Assembly (NCBI GenBank): GCA_002238485.1
Contig: MPMG01000001.1
Coordinates: 848,991-912,990, forward strand
Length of the DNA stretch: 64,000 nt
Reading direction: 5' to 3'
Source: Chloroflexi bacterium bin20
Lineage (GTDB): Bacteria > Chloroflexota > Anaerolineae > Aggregatilineales > Phototrophicaceae
Part shown: positions 34,454 through 43,297 of the stretch, one piece after another
How the letters are laid out: every line of letters starts with the position of its first letter
How positions within the stretch are numbered: the stretch's first letter is position 1
Notes under the pieces: generated by a model
The model's database searches: none
Seen by the model: only the letters and a program-made list of their open reading frames with translations
What the model was told of the DNA's origin: nothing
Translations under genes and position numbers: made by a program

Positions 34454-37114
34454 ATGCCTTCTGCACTGGAAAATCTGGTCGCCGTGCTCAAACGCGAGCG
34501 AGACCTGGGCGCGCTGGATACAGCGGTCGATGGCGGTTTGGGCGCGTATGCAGCCGAATGGCAAAACCAGGCGCGCGAACAAGCCCGACGTCCGCGCCAC
34601 CAAATCCTCATAGACGAGATCGTTGACGCGCTGGGAGAATACGCCGGCATTGACGACAATGACGAACGCATCGTCCGCCTCAATTACTTGCTCGACCGCG
34701 CCACCAACCGCTTGCCACCACCACCTCGCTACAAGAACCGCCTGCCAGATTGGGAAGCGAAAATGAAGTCGCGGTCCCGTCCAAAACGCCGCGAGCATGC
34801 CGACCGCAAGCCAGCGCGACAGCAGCAACGTTCGCCGGGCAGACGCCGCCCCAGTTATGACGGCGAATCGTGGGACGATGATTATCTCCGCGGACCCAGC
34901 CACAACCGCCCGGACTTGCCACCTGTGCCACGCTTGAGCCGCCCGCCGAGACTGCCCCGCCAAGCTGACAGCGTAAGCGAACGCTTGGCTTTGCAGCAGG
35001 AACTTGATGCGCCGACAACGGACGTCAAAGGCATAGGCAGCAAGTTCGCCGAAATGCTGGCGCAGTTGGACTTGCATTCTATCCGCGACTTGCTCTACAG
35101 CTTCCCGCGCGCTTATCACGATTACACGCAGCAACAGTGCATCAAAGATATCGTGGTCGGCGGACCGGCAAGCACAGTCATCGCGACAGTCGAGCGATTT
35201 CACACTGTATCCAGCGGCGGCAGAAACGACCTGGTCATGGTGGTAGGCGATGGCAGCGGACGGCTGACGGCGCGCTTTTTTGGTCAAGGTTATAGCGCCA
35301 TGAGGATGCGCCGCGGCATGCCGGTCGTGCTGCATGGCAAAGTCTCCTTTTTCCGTGATATGAAGCAGATGGCCAACCCGCAATGGGAAGAACTGGACCT
35401 GGACAACTTGACCATGGTCGGCATCGTGCCCGTCTATCGCATGACCAAGGGCTTGCGCCCGCGTTTGTTCCGACGCACCATGCAAGCGCTCACAGCGCAA
35501 TGGGCGGACAAACTGCCCGATCCCCTGCCAAGCGCGCTTCTGGATCGATGCGATCTGGCCGACCTGGGCTGGGCAATCCGACAGCGACACTTCCCCGAAG
35601 GCGAAGATCATCGCGAACATGCCAACCGCCGCCTACTCTTCGACGAATTGCTGATGCTGCAACTGGCGCTGCTTGGCGCGCGGCGCGAATGGCAATCGCA
35701 GCCTGGCCTGCCGATGGAAGTCGTGGATGAGTTTCTGGAGTCCTTTGTGGCCGGTGCTTTTCCTTATGATCTGACTGGCGACCAGGCGCGGGCTGTTGCT
35801 GAAATCCGCAATGATATGCAGCAGTCGCTGCCTATGAACAGGCTTCTGCAAGGCGATGTCGGCAGCGGCAAGACAGCTGTGGCGATCGTCGCACTGGCCA
35901 TCGCGCTTAAAAACAATTCGCAAGCCGCCATCATGGCGCCAACTGGCATCTTGGCAGAACAGCATTACCAAACCATCAGCGATACGTTTTCCAAGCTGGA
36001 TTGGGAACAACAACCACAAATTGCGCTGCTGACCGGCGCGCTGTCAGCGAGCGAGCGCGAGTCCATTTATCAAGGTCTGGCGGATGGCGAAATCGACATC
36101 GTGATCGGCACTCATGCGCTGATCCAATCGGGGCTTGATTTCAAGAACCTGGCGCTGGCGGTCATCGACGAACAGCATCGCTTCGGAGTCGACCAGCGGG
36201 GGAATCTGCGTGGCAAGGGCTGTAATCCGCACTTGCTGGTCATGTCGGCGACACCATTTCCGCGCAGCTTGGCGCTTACTCTTTACGCCGATCTCGACCT
36301 CAGCATCATCAGCGAGAAGCCGCCCGGACGCAAACCCGTGCAAACGGAGATTATTGAGCCGATCGCGCGAGAACGTCTGCATGGCTTCGTAGAAAGCCAG
36401 CTTGCCCAAGGGCGTCAAGCTTTTTTCGTGCATCCGCTGGTGGAGGAGTCGGCTACGCTGGAGACGGCTTCGGCAACGGAAGCCTATGAGCGCCTGAGCC
36501 AAGTGTTTTATCGGCATCGCGTCGCTTTGCTGCACGGTCGCATGTCGGCCGCCGAGAAAGACAAGTTGATGACAGACTTCGCCGCGCATGAATATGATGT
36601 GCTGGTGACGACCACTGTGGCCGAAGTCGGCGTGGATGTGCCCAATGCCAGCGTCATCGTCATCGACGGCGCGAATCGATTTGGCCTGGCGCAGCTGCAT
36701 CAATTTCGCGGGCGCGTGGGCCGGGGGGAGCACCCGTCTTATTGTTTTCTTCTGCCCGACAGCTCGTCCGAAATCGACCTGGAGCGGATTCGCGCGGCGC
36801 AAGACGGAACGATAAGCGAAGACGAGCTCAGCCATGCCGAACGGCGGCTGGCGGCCATGGAACAAACGACCGACGGCTTTGAACTGGCCGAGCTGGATAT
36901 GCAGTTGCGTGGCAGTGGCAGTTTGCCTGGCAAGTTCCAAAGCGGCGCCAACATATTACAGCATTCACAGACGCTCACTCCGAAGCTGATTGAGCTGGCG
37001 CAGGCAGAAGCGCAGACTCTGTTTGAAGAAGACCCGGCGCTCAGGCTGCCCCAGCACGAGCAACTGGCAGCCATTCTGCGATCGCGCTTCCCCGTGCTCG
37101 GAGATATCAGCTAG
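34454..37114 (+). CDS. recG: ATP-dependent DNA helicase RecG with long N-terminal extension
   Basis: An 886-residue fork-remodelling helicase. About 190 residues precede the family start: a helical region (1-105) and a basic, Arg/Pro-rich linker (about 108-180). Then come the helix-hairpin/wedge OB domain (VKGIGSKFAEML; SGRLTARFFGQGY), helicase lobe 1 (GDVGSGKTAVAIVAL; VIDEQHRFGVDQRG; MSATPFPRSLALT) and lobe 2 (TTTVAEVGVDVPNASVIVIDGANRFGL region; QFRGRVGRGEHPSY), ending with the TRG-hook region. It acts on stalled forks and R-loops. Last of the co-directional run started at 28.6 kb. Confidence 0.95.
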   Translation: MPSALENLVAVLKRERDLGALDTAVDGGLGAYAAEWQNQAREQARRPRHQILIDEIVDALGEYAGIDDNDERIVRLNYLLDRATNRLPPPPRYKNRLPDWEAKMKSRSRPKRREHADRKPARQQQRSPGRRRPSYDGESWDDDYLRGPSHNRPDLPPVPRLSRPPRLPRQADSVSERLALQQELDAPTTDVKGIGSKFAEMLAQLDLHSIRDLLYSFPRAYHDYTQQQCIKDIVVGGPASTVIATVERFHTVSSGGRNDLVMVVGDGSGRLTARFFGQGYSAMRMRRGMPVVLHGKVSFFRDMKQMANPQWEELDLDNLTMVGIVPVYRMTKGLRPRLFRRTMQALTAQWADKLPDPLPSALLDRCDLADLGWAIRQRHFPEGEDHREHANRRLLFDELLMLQLALLGARREWQSQPGLPMEVVDEFLESFVAGAFPYDLTGDQARAVAEIRNDMQQSLPMNRLLQGDVGSGKTAVAIVALAIALKNNSQAAIMAPTGILAEQHYQTISDTFSKLDWEQQPQIALLTGALSASERESIYQGLADGEIDIVIGTHALIQSGLDFKNLALAVIDEQHRFGVDQRGNLRGKGCNPHLLVMSATPFPRSLALTLYADLDLSIISEKPPGRKPVQTEIIEPIARERLHGFVESQLAQGRQAFFVHPLVEESATLETASATEAYERLSQVFYRHRVALLHGRMSAAEKDKLMTDFAAHEYDVLVTTTVAEVGVDVPNASVIVIDGANRFGLAQLHQFRGRVGRGEHPSYCFLLPDSSSEIDLERIRAAQDGTISEDELSHAERRLAAMEQTTDGFELAELDMQLRGSGSLPGKFQSGANILQHSQTLTPKLIELAQAEAQTLFEEDPALRLPQHEQLAAILRSRFPVLGDIS

Positions 37115-37161
37115 TCAAGCACTTCTGCAATTGCAATTGCCAGGAAGTGGCGCGGATTCGG

Positions 37162-37191
37162 TTGGCGCAGATTTTTGCGCGCCCCTACAAT
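37162..37191 (+). promoter_or_regulatory. Predicted promoter for coaD
   Basis: -35 TTGGCG (37162-37167), 18-base spacer, -10 TACAAT (37186-37191), 26 bases before the ATG with GGGAGAGG. Just upstream, CACTTC (37120) and GAAGTG (37149) bracket a palindromic GCAATTGCAATTGC, a possible recG terminator without a T-run. Confidence 0.55.
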
Positions 37192-37217
37192 ATTGTGGCG
37201 ACTTAGGGAGAGGCTTT

Positions 37218-37727
37218 ATGGATGGCAGGGGCACTGCGCTGTATGCGGCATCGCTTGACCCGATTCATTACGGGCATATCAACATCGCGCTGCGGGCATC
37301 CCGCTTTTTCGATCGCCTCATTATCGCCATTTATGCCAACCCGCAAAGCAAACACATGCTCTTTGATGTCGAGGAGCGAGTGGCGCTGGCGGCAGAACTC
37401 TTCCAGAAATATCCCGCTATTTCAGTTGCGAGTTATTCTGTACTCACAGTAGAATATGCTAGGTCAGTCGGCGCAATAGCATTGGTACGAGGCTTGCGCG
37501 TATTTGGAGATTTTGAATTTGAATTTCGTATGGGCATGGCAAACAAAAAACTGGCGCCAGAGTTGGAAACAATCGCCATCATGTCGGACGAGCAGTACAT
37601 GCACATCAGTTCCAGCACGATACGCGAAATCGCCCAGCTAGGCGGCGATGTCAGTTCGATGGCGCCGCCCAGCATTGCCAATGCCTTACGCAAGAAATAT
37701 CGCCAGCACAAATCCAAAGCGCTTTGA
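37218..37727 (+). CDS. coaD: Phosphopantetheine adenylyltransferase
   Basis: A 169-residue nucleotidyltransferase of CoA synthesis (4'-phosphopantetheine plus ATP to dephospho-CoA). The nucleotide motif is ASLDPIHYGHINIA (T/HxGH), with later VRGLRVFGDFEFEFRMGMANKKLAPELET and SSSTIREIAQLGGDVS, all diagnostic. It begins at an ATG with a good ribosome site. It is followed 14 bases later by a coiled-coil gene. Confidence 0.95.
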   Translation: MDGRGTALYAASLDPIHYGHINIALRASRFFDRLIIAIYANPQSKHMLFDVEERVALAAELFQKYPAISVASYSVLTVEYARSVGAIALVRGLRVFGDFEFEFRMGMANKKLAPELETIAIMSDEQYMHISSSTIREIAQLGGDVSSMAPPSIANALRKKYRQHKSKAL

Positions 37728-37741
37728 CAGGGAGGGTAGCG

Positions 37742-38305
37742 ATGGACATTCAACATCTAGTGGATCGTTTGGAAGATTTGATTGACGAGGGACGCCATCT
37801 GTTTGGCACCAAGTACACCATGTTGGACGAAGAGCGCGCGCTGGAAATCATCGACCAGATGCGCATATCAATCCCCGACGAGATCGAGCGCGCGGCGAGG
37901 ACGATCCAGCAGCGCGACCGCGTCTTGGCAGAAGCCAACGAAGAAGCGGCGCGCATCGTGCAGCAAGCCCGCCAGCACAGCGAAGACCTCATCGACGAGC
38001 AGGAAATGGTCAAGCAAGCCAAGGTCCGCGCCGAGTTTGTCATCGAGCAGGCCAATCTGGAAGCTGACAAGATCACTCAAGAAGCCGACCACTATGTCCT
38101 GGTGCAGCTCAGCCATCTGGAGCAGCAATTCGCCCATACCTTGGACGAGGTACGCAATGGCATCCAGCTGATGCAACATCAAGAGCCGGCCCAAGTCGAG
38201 CCAGAGGTGGAAGCACAGACCGTGCAAGCTCCCCAGCACAATGTCCCCCAACAGCCGATCAACTTCGGGCGTCCGGCGCAGGCGACCGCAACCAGCCCCA
38301 TGTAA
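37742..38305 (+). CDS. Coiled-coil protein (DivIVA / ATP-synthase-b-like)
   Basis: A 187-residue soluble protein, strongly charged and helical (residues 5-145 coiled coil: RTIQQRDRVLAEANEEAARIV, ARQHSEDLIDEQEMVKQAK), with a disordered Gln/Pro tail (150-187). There is no membrane segment or enzyme motif. Similar short coiled-coil proteins follow coaD in other Chloroflexota-like gene orders and are often called DivIVA-domain or vacuolar-ATPase-H-like; the role is unknown. The ATG has GGGAGG 8 bases upstream, 14 bases after coaD, so co-transcription is likely. A hairpin terminator follows. Confidence 0.8.
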   Translation: MDIQHLVDRLEDLIDEGRHLFGTKYTMLDEERALEIIDQMRISIPDEIERAARTIQQRDRVLAEANEEAARIVQQARQHSEDLIDEQEMVKQAKVRAEFVIEQANLEADKITQEADHYVLVQLSHLEQQFAHTLDEVRNGIQLMQHQEPAQVEPEVEAQTVQAPQHNVPQQPINFGRPAQATATSPM

Positions 38306-38337
38306 TTCCTTGCACCCTCCAGGTTACTAATCCCGTC

Positions 38338-38364
38338 CAGACCTCACAATTTGAGGTCTGTTTG
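38338..38364 (+). terminator. Hairpin terminator after the coaD unit
   Basis: Perfect 9-bp stem CAGACCTCA/TGAGGTCTG with loop CAATT (38338-38360), then TTTGG. It lies 33 bases after the stop; the T-tract is short. Confidence 0.65.
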
Positions 38365-38429
38365 GCCTGCGCGCATCTCTACCTCGCCTATACTAAGCCC
38401 ATCTGCATCCAAGCAAGCAATCGACCTTC

Positions 38430-40778
38430 GTGAGGCTAGTCTATTTTGTTGTTGCCTGGGTCACGGGCATCCACATTGCCCAGGCAGCGCCCCAAATAAA
38501 CACAACCTTCTGGCTGAGCGGCATCATCCTGTGCCTGGCGCTGGGCTGGGCATTCCGCCGCAGTCCTTGGCTTCTGCTGCTGGTCACAGTCGCGGCTCTT
38601 TGCGGCGGCGCTTGGCAGGCGGCACTCATCCCACCCAGCAGCGAGATCGCCGCGTACAATGGCAGCGCAGGCACGGTCACCGGCATCGTAACAGCCGAGC
38701 CAGATCTGCGCGACGACCGCATTTTGCTGCGCGTTGACGCAGAAAGCATCTTCGTCCACAACCACGACCAAGCCACCAGTGGACTCGTGCTCGTCGAAGC
38801 GGACCGCAGCGCCACAGTTGCCTATGGCGAACGCATCCGCGCGACTGGCAGGCTGGAAATGCCGCCGAGCTGGGACAGTTTCTCCTATGCCGAGTACCTG
38901 ACGCGGCAGGGAGTCTTCAGCCGCCTGCCCAATGCCGCTGTGCAAGTCATTAGCGCCGGGCATGGCAGCCCCATTCAGTCGCTGCTCATTGAACTGAAGC
39001 AGAGCGTAAAGCGCAACATCGGCGATGCGCTGCCAGATCCTCAAGCCAGCTTGCTGACGGGCATCTTGACCGGCGACGAAAGCGGAATCTCGGCTGAATT
39101 GGCAGAAGATTTTTCTCGCGTTGGCGCATCGCATGTCATCGCCATCAGCGGCTTCAACATGGTGATCGTTAGCGCCGTCGTCTTCCGGGTGATATTAGCG
39201 CTTTCGGGCGGCGACAAGTCATTCGCGGGTTTCTGCGCAGTGGTGATCATCATGATCTATGCCGTATTCGTCGGCGGCAGCCCGGGAGTCATGCGCGCGG
39301 CATTGATGAGCAGCCTGGTGATTGTTGGCGACTTGCTGCGGCGCAAAACATACAGGCCGGCTTCGCTGGCTTTCGCGGCGCTGATTCTGTTGAGCGACCC
39401 CAATGTGCTGCACGACCTGGGCTTCCAGTTGAGCTTTTGCGCCGTGCTGGGGCTGGTTCTCTTTGCCGATCCGCTCTCGTTGGGCCTCAAGCGCCTGCTG
39501 CAGCGCATCTTGCCCAGGCGATTGGCGCTGCCCTTGCACGGACTGCTGGCCGAGCCGCTGGTCGCAACGATAGCTGCGCAGATCACCACATTGCCACTGA
39601 CAATTTTGTACTTCGGGAAGCTATCGCTGGTGGCGCTGCCCGTCAACCTGCTGATTGTGCCGGGGCAGGCTGCGCTGCTGGTGCTGGGGCTGGCGGCAGT
39701 CGCGGTCTATGTCTTTGTGCCGGCGCTGGGAACGTTGCTGCTGTGGGCGGACATGGTCTTCTTGTCCTGGACGATCGGCGTGGTGCGCGCCTTCGCTCAG
39801 CTGGAATTCGCAGAGTTGCTTGTCGATTTGGATGGGCGAGTCATCCAAGCCTTTTATATTTTGCTGATTGGGGGCGCCATCATGAAAGACGCGCAGCTGC
39901 CATTCGCGCACAAGCTACTGGCATTTGTCCGCAGACGAATTGTGGTCTTCGGCATGGCCGGCAGCGCTTGCGCCATGATCGCCTTGATGCTGGCGATGCT
40001 GTTCAGCCGCAGCGATGGACAACTGCATGTTTGGCTGCTGGATCTCGGGCACAGCAATGCCGTTCTGATGCAGTCGCCTGGCGGGGCGCAGATTCTTGTC
40101 GATGGCGGACGTTTTCCATCGCGCCTGTTGACGGCGATTGGCGACCGCCTGCCCTTCTATGACCGCACAATCGAGCTGCTGGCGATCACGCATCCAGACG
40201 AGTGGGATATCTCCGCATTGAACCAGGTGATGGAGCGCTACGAGATTGGCGCGGCGCTATATCACGGACAGCCGAATCATGGCGAAGTCTTTGAGCAAAT
40301 TGAGAAGCAGCTGGATACGAACGGGACGCCCTTTGCCCCAGTGCGCGCCGGGTATCGGATTCAGCTGGACGACGGCTTGGTCTTGGATGTGCTGCATCCG
40401 CCTGCCAGGCCCTCTATCACCGACAATTTGCATGATAGCGCGCTGGTGCTGCGCGTCAGCTATGGCAGCGCGTCCTTCCTGCTGACATCCGACCTCGGGC
40501 TCGATGGGCAGCGAGAACTGCTCAGCCGCGGCGCTTCACCAGCAGCGACCATTTTGCAGCTGCCACAGCATGCAACCCGCTCTTCGCTGGATGAGGAATT
40601 TCTTCGCCGGGTCCAGCCGCAACTCGCCATGGTGCAGATCGATGCCGCCAACCGTCGCGGCGACCCAGACCCGGACACACTGGACATGCTGGATGAGGAT
40701 CTGCCAGTCCTTCGCACAGACGAAGCCGGCACGATCCATATCAGCACCGATGGCGAGCGATTGCATGTGCACAGCTAG
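38430..40778 (+). CDS. comEC: ComEC/Rec2-family DNA-uptake channel with altered beta-lactamase-like domain
   Basis: A 782-residue protein. Residues 1-170 contain two helices and an OB-like DUF4131 region (GTVTGIVTAEPDL). Residues 190-480 are the competence domain with many helices, starting LLTGILTGDESGI and SHVIAISGFNMVIV. The C-terminal region (about 520-782) is a metallo-beta-lactamase fold (WLLDLGHSNAVLMQSPGGAQILVDGG). There the zinc motif HxHxDH is replaced by ITHPDEWDISA, so nuclease activity is doubtful. The start is GTG at 38430; TATACT at 38389-38394 is the likely -10. No ComEA or other competence gene is nearby. Confidence 0.88.
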   Translation: MRLVYFVVAWVTGIHIAQAAPQINTTFWLSGIILCLALGWAFRRSPWLLLLVTVAALCGGAWQAALIPPSSEIAAYNGSAGTVTGIVTAEPDLRDDRILLRVDAESIFVHNHDQATSGLVLVEADRSATVAYGERIRATGRLEMPPSWDSFSYAEYLTRQGVFSRLPNAAVQVISAGHGSPIQSLLIELKQSVKRNIGDALPDPQASLLTGILTGDESGISAELAEDFSRVGASHVIAISGFNMVIVSAVVFRVILALSGGDKSFAGFCAVVIIMIYAVFVGGSPGVMRAALMSSLVIVGDLLRRKTYRPASLAFAALILLSDPNVLHDLGFQLSFCAVLGLVLFADPLSLGLKRLLQRILPRRLALPLHGLLAEPLVATIAAQITTLPLTILYFGKLSLVALPVNLLIVPGQAALLVLGLAAVAVYVFVPALGTLLLWADMVFLSWTIGVVRAFAQLEFAELLVDLDGRVIQAFYILLIGGAIMKDAQLPFAHKLLAFVRRRIVVFGMAGSACAMIALMLAMLFSRSDGQLHVWLLDLGHSNAVLMQSPGGAQILVDGGRFPSRLLTAIGDRLPFYDRTIELLAITHPDEWDISALNQVMERYEIGAALYHGQPNHGEVFEQIEKQLDTNGTPFAPVRAGYRIQLDDGLVLDVLHPPARPSITDNLHDSALVLRVSYGSASFLLTSDLGLDGQRELLSRGASPAATILQLPQHATRSSLDEEFLRRVQPQLAMVQIDAANRRGDPDPDTLDMLDEDLPVLRTDEAGTIHISTDGERLHVHS

Positions 40779-41977
40779 TAGGTAATAGCAACGCGCCTTC
40801 CACTAGCCGCCGATTCCAGGATCGCATCACAAATGACAGCATTGCGGTAGCCGTCTGCGAACGTGGCGCCATAGGGCGCGACATCAACGTCATTGACGAT
40901 GGCATTGAAGAAATGGTGGAATTCGTGCACAAAGCTGTGTTCCCAGCCGATGATGTGTCCGTGGGGCCACCAATTCGCCCAGTAAGGATGATGCCCTTCG
41001 CTGACCAGCACATTGTGGAAGCCTTGCGTGGTATCGGGCTGCTCGCCCTTCCAGAAGACATTCAGTTCATTCAGCCGTTCCAGGTTGAAGACGATGGAGC
41101 CGTTTTCGGCGTTGATCTCGAATGAATTGAAGTTCTTGCGACCTTGTGCAAAGCGAGTCGCCTCGACCGTGCCCAGCGCGCCGTTCTCGAAGTCCAGCAG
41201 CGCCACAAAGCCATCGTCCACATCGGAATGAGCCATGCCGCCGCTGCCATCGGGTCGTTCGGTGATCCAGGTGCGCGCCAAGCCCGAGGCTGCCCGCGGC
41301 TCTCCCACCAAGAAACGCGCCAGGTCGATGATATGCGCGCCCAGGTCGCCCAGCGCGCCGCTGCCGGCGATCGATTTGTCAAAGCGCCAACTGGTCTCCA
41401 TGGCACGGTCCATGCCCCACTCTTGCAGATAGACCGCCCGCCAATGATAAATCTGCCCCAGCGCGCCGCTTTCGATGAGTTTTTTGGCTTGCTGCACAGC
41501 CGGCACAAAGCGATAGTTGAAGGCGACCATGTGCTTGACGCCGGCTGCTTCCACCGCATCCAGCATGGATTTGGCTTCTTCGGCAGTGCGCGCCAGCGGT
41601 TTTTCGCAGAATACGTGTTTACCAGCTTTTGCCGCGGCGATGCATGGTTCGGCATGCGCATCGTTGGGTCCGCCATTGTCCAGCACATCGACATCGGCAT
41701 CGGCAACCAGCTCGCGCCAGTCGGTGTAGGCGCGTTCGTAGCCATAGCGCTGGGCGGCTGCATTGACGGCGCTTTCATTGCGACCCGCGATAGCCACCAG
41801 GCGCGGCACAGCTACTGGCGGATACATCATGTAGGGAATGGTTTTGAAGGCATTGGTATGCGCTTTGCCCATGAAGGCATAGCCGATCATGCCGATGCCC
41901 AGCCGGGGCGCGTCGCCGGCGCTGGCTTCTGCCGCCTGGCTCGTGAACGTGCTGCTGACTTGCTGTTCGTCTGCCAT
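40775..41977 (-). CDS. Gfo/Idh/MocA-family oxidoreductase
   Basis: A 400-residue NAD(P)-dependent sugar/inositol dehydrogenase type. The Rossmann part has IGMIGYAFMGKAHTNAF, the hallmark EKPLA is in HVFCEKPLARTAEE, and the catalytic Lys/His region is DLGAHIIDLARFLVGEP. The ATG at 41977 has GGAG 11 bases upstream. It follows the isomerase gene on the same strand by 10 bases. With that gene and the divergent importer it probably acts on an imported sugar or sugar acid. The 3' end overlaps comEC by 4 bases, convergent. Confidence 0.92.
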   Translation of the reverse strand: MADEQQVSSTFTSQAAEASAGDAPRLGIGMIGYAFMGKAHTNAFKTIPYMMYPPVAVPRLVAIAGRNESAVNAAAQRYGYERAYTDWRELVADADVDVLDNGGPNDAHAEPCIAAAKAGKHVFCEKPLARTAEEAKSMLDAVEAAGVKHMVAFNYRFVPAVQQAKKLIESGALGQIYHWRAVYLQEWGMDRAMETSWRFDKSIAGSGALGDLGAHIIDLARFLVGEPRAASGLARTWITERPDGSGGMAHSDVDDGFVALLDFENGALGTVEATRFAQGRKNFNSFEINAENGSIVFNLERLNELNVFWKGEQPDTTQGFHNVLVSEGHHPYWANWWPHGHIIGWEHSFVHEFHHFFNAIVNDVDVAPYGATFADGYRNAVICDAILESAASGRRVAITY

Positions 41978-41987
41978 TTTCTGTCTC

Positions 41988-42989
41988 CTATTCGTCGGCG
42001 AAGGCCGCATCAAATGCCACTGCCGATGCGGTAAAGTCGTTGGCTTTTACCCAGGCGGCCGACTCGGTCGCGCCAAATTCGCGGTCCATGCCGCTGTCTT
42101 CCCATTCCACAGATAGTGGACCTGTGTAGCCGATACGATTCAGCGCGCGGATCATCGAATCGATATCCAGATCGCCGCGCCCGGGCGAGACGAAATCCCA
42201 ACCGCGCCGATGATCGCCAAAGTTCAAATGCGAGCCCAGGATGCTCGTTACATTGTCCAGCGTAACTTTGGAGTCCTTGACATGCACATGGAAGATGCGG
42301 TCGGAGAAGCGGTCGATGAACTTTACAGGATCGAAGAGCTGGTGAATGAAGTGGCTGGGGTCGAAATTGAAGCCAAAACAGGGGTGGCCGTCCAGCGCCT
42401 CCAAAGTCTTTTCCGCCGTATAGATGTCGTAGGCGATTTCGCCTGGGTGGGCTTCCAGCGCGAACTTGACCCCAAGCTCGGCATAGACATCCAGGATGGG
42501 CTTCCAGCGCGCGGCGAAGTCTTGATAACCGGCGTCGACCATCTCGTCGGATGTAGGCGGGAAGCGATAAATTAGATGCCAGACCGGGCTGCCAGTGAAG
42601 CCATTGACGACATCCACGCCAAAAGCCTTGGCGGCGCGGCCTGTATCCATCATCTCTTGGGCGCAGCGCTCTCGCACGCCGTCGGCGTCGCCATCGCCCC
42701 ACAAGCGGTCGGGCAGGATGGCGCGGTGACGTTCGTCGATCATCGCGTCGGCCACACACTGCCCGACCAGGTGATTGCTGATTGAGAAGGTTTGCAAGCC
42801 ATGCTGCGCCAACAGGTCTTTGCGCGACTGAATGTAGCCATCGTCGGCCAGCGCTTTGTCGACCTCAAAGTGGTCGCCCCAGCAAGCCAGCTCCAGCCCG
42901 TCATAGCCGAATTCGGATGCTTTTGCGGCCAGGGTTTCGATCGGCAGGTCTGCCCACTGCCCGGTGAACAAGGTTACGGCTCGTGCCAT
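41988..42989 (-). CDS. Sugar phosphate isomerase/epimerase (AP-endonuclease-2 TIM barrel)
   Basis: A 333-residue xylose-isomerase-like barrel: [40 protein letters not shown] (metal Glu/His), [17 protein letters not shown] (metal Asp/His), HVHVKDSKV and [10 protein letters not shown] (late Glu). Metal ligands are all present. Proteins of this type (IolE/IolH, YcjR-like) normally accompany Gfo/Idh oxidoreductases in inositol or keto-sugar pathways, as here. It is first in its operon, behind a strong promoter with a palindrome at the transcript start. Confidence 0.9.
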   Translation of the reverse strand: MARAVTLFTGQWADLPIETLAAKASEFGYDGLELACWGDHFEVDKALADDGYIQSRKDLLAQHGLQTFSISNHLVGQCVADAMIDERHRAILPDRLWGDGDADGVRERCAQEMMDTGRAAKAFGVDVVNGFTGSPVWHLIYRFPPTSDEMVDAGYQDFAARWKPILDVYAELGVKFALEAHPGEIAYDIYTAEKTLEALDGHPCFGFNFDPSHFIHQLFDPVKFIDRFSDRIFHVHVKDSKVTLDNVTSILGSHLNFGDHRRGWDFVSPGRGDLDIDSMIRALNRIGYTGPLSVEWEDSGMDREFGATESAAWVKANDFTASAVAFDAAFADE

Positions 42990-43021
42990 CAGACATGTCC
43001 TTTCAACTGCGAATACGCTGT

Positions 43022-43037
43022 CCCGATTTTGTTCGGG
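43022..43037. promoter_or_regulatory. Palindrome at the start of the sugar-catabolism transcript
   Basis: CCCGA-N6-TCGGG (43022-43037), beginning about 3 bases downstream of the -10 hexamer on the minus strand, where a repressor operator would block initiation. As RNA it could equally form a 5-bp hairpin in the 5' leader. Confidence 0.35.
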
Positions 43038-43039
43038 CC

Positions 43040-43067
43040 ATTATAGCTTGCAGCGCCCCAATGACAA
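43040..43067 (-). promoter_or_regulatory. Strong predicted promoter for the isomerase-oxidoreductase operon
   Basis: On the minus strand -35 TTGTCA (43062-43067), 16-base spacer and perfect -10 TATAAT (43040-43045). Confidence 0.7.
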
Positions 43068-43078
43068 ATACCGCCGCC

Positions 43079-43224
43079 GTGGAGCGGTGAATTCCGTGGG
43101 TATGGCGCCACCTGCTCCCGATCGGTCGACAAAATCTGCGCGTGCTTTGCTCCCGATCTGTCGACAAAATCCGCGCGTGCCGTTGCCTCCCCCCGACTTT
43201 TCGGGGGGACCGAGGGGGGTGCTC
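43079..43224 (-). repeat. Repeat family, copy D, with an internal 35-bp duplication
   Basis: Reverse-oriented relative of copies A and E: right-end homologue GGAGCGGTGAATTCCGTG at 43081-43098, hairpin core CCCCCCGACTTTTCGGGGGG at 43190-43208 region, then the family's ACCGAGGGGGGTG. A 33-bp unit TGCTCCCGATCGGTCGACAA... occurs twice (43113-43145 and 43148-43180) with two mismatches. The left end is missing and no target duplication is seen. It lies between two divergent promoters. Confidence 0.7.
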
Positions 43225-43231
43225 CCGGTTT

Positions 43232-43260
43232 TTGCGCCAAGCGCGCCAGCGCGTTATGAT
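43232..43260 (+). promoter_or_regulatory. Predicted promoter for the amidohydrolase gene
   Basis: -35 TTGCGC (43232-43237), 17-base spacer, -10 TATGAT (43255-43260), 38 bases before the ATG. It begins 8 bases after repeat copy D. Confidence 0.6.
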
Positions 43261-43297
43261 TTTCATACAGCAGCCAGCCACAGCGAGGTTTCGCACC

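Noticed and set aside
37120..37149. A terminator after recG
   Set aside because: CACTTC/GAAGTG flank a palindromic AT core, but the stem is interrupted and no T-run follows; I mention it only in the coaD promoter entry.
43142..43297. Upstream in-frame extension of the amidohydrolase
   Set aside because: It translates repeat copy D and the promoter; the ATG at 43298 has a ribosome site and starts at the family's first strand.
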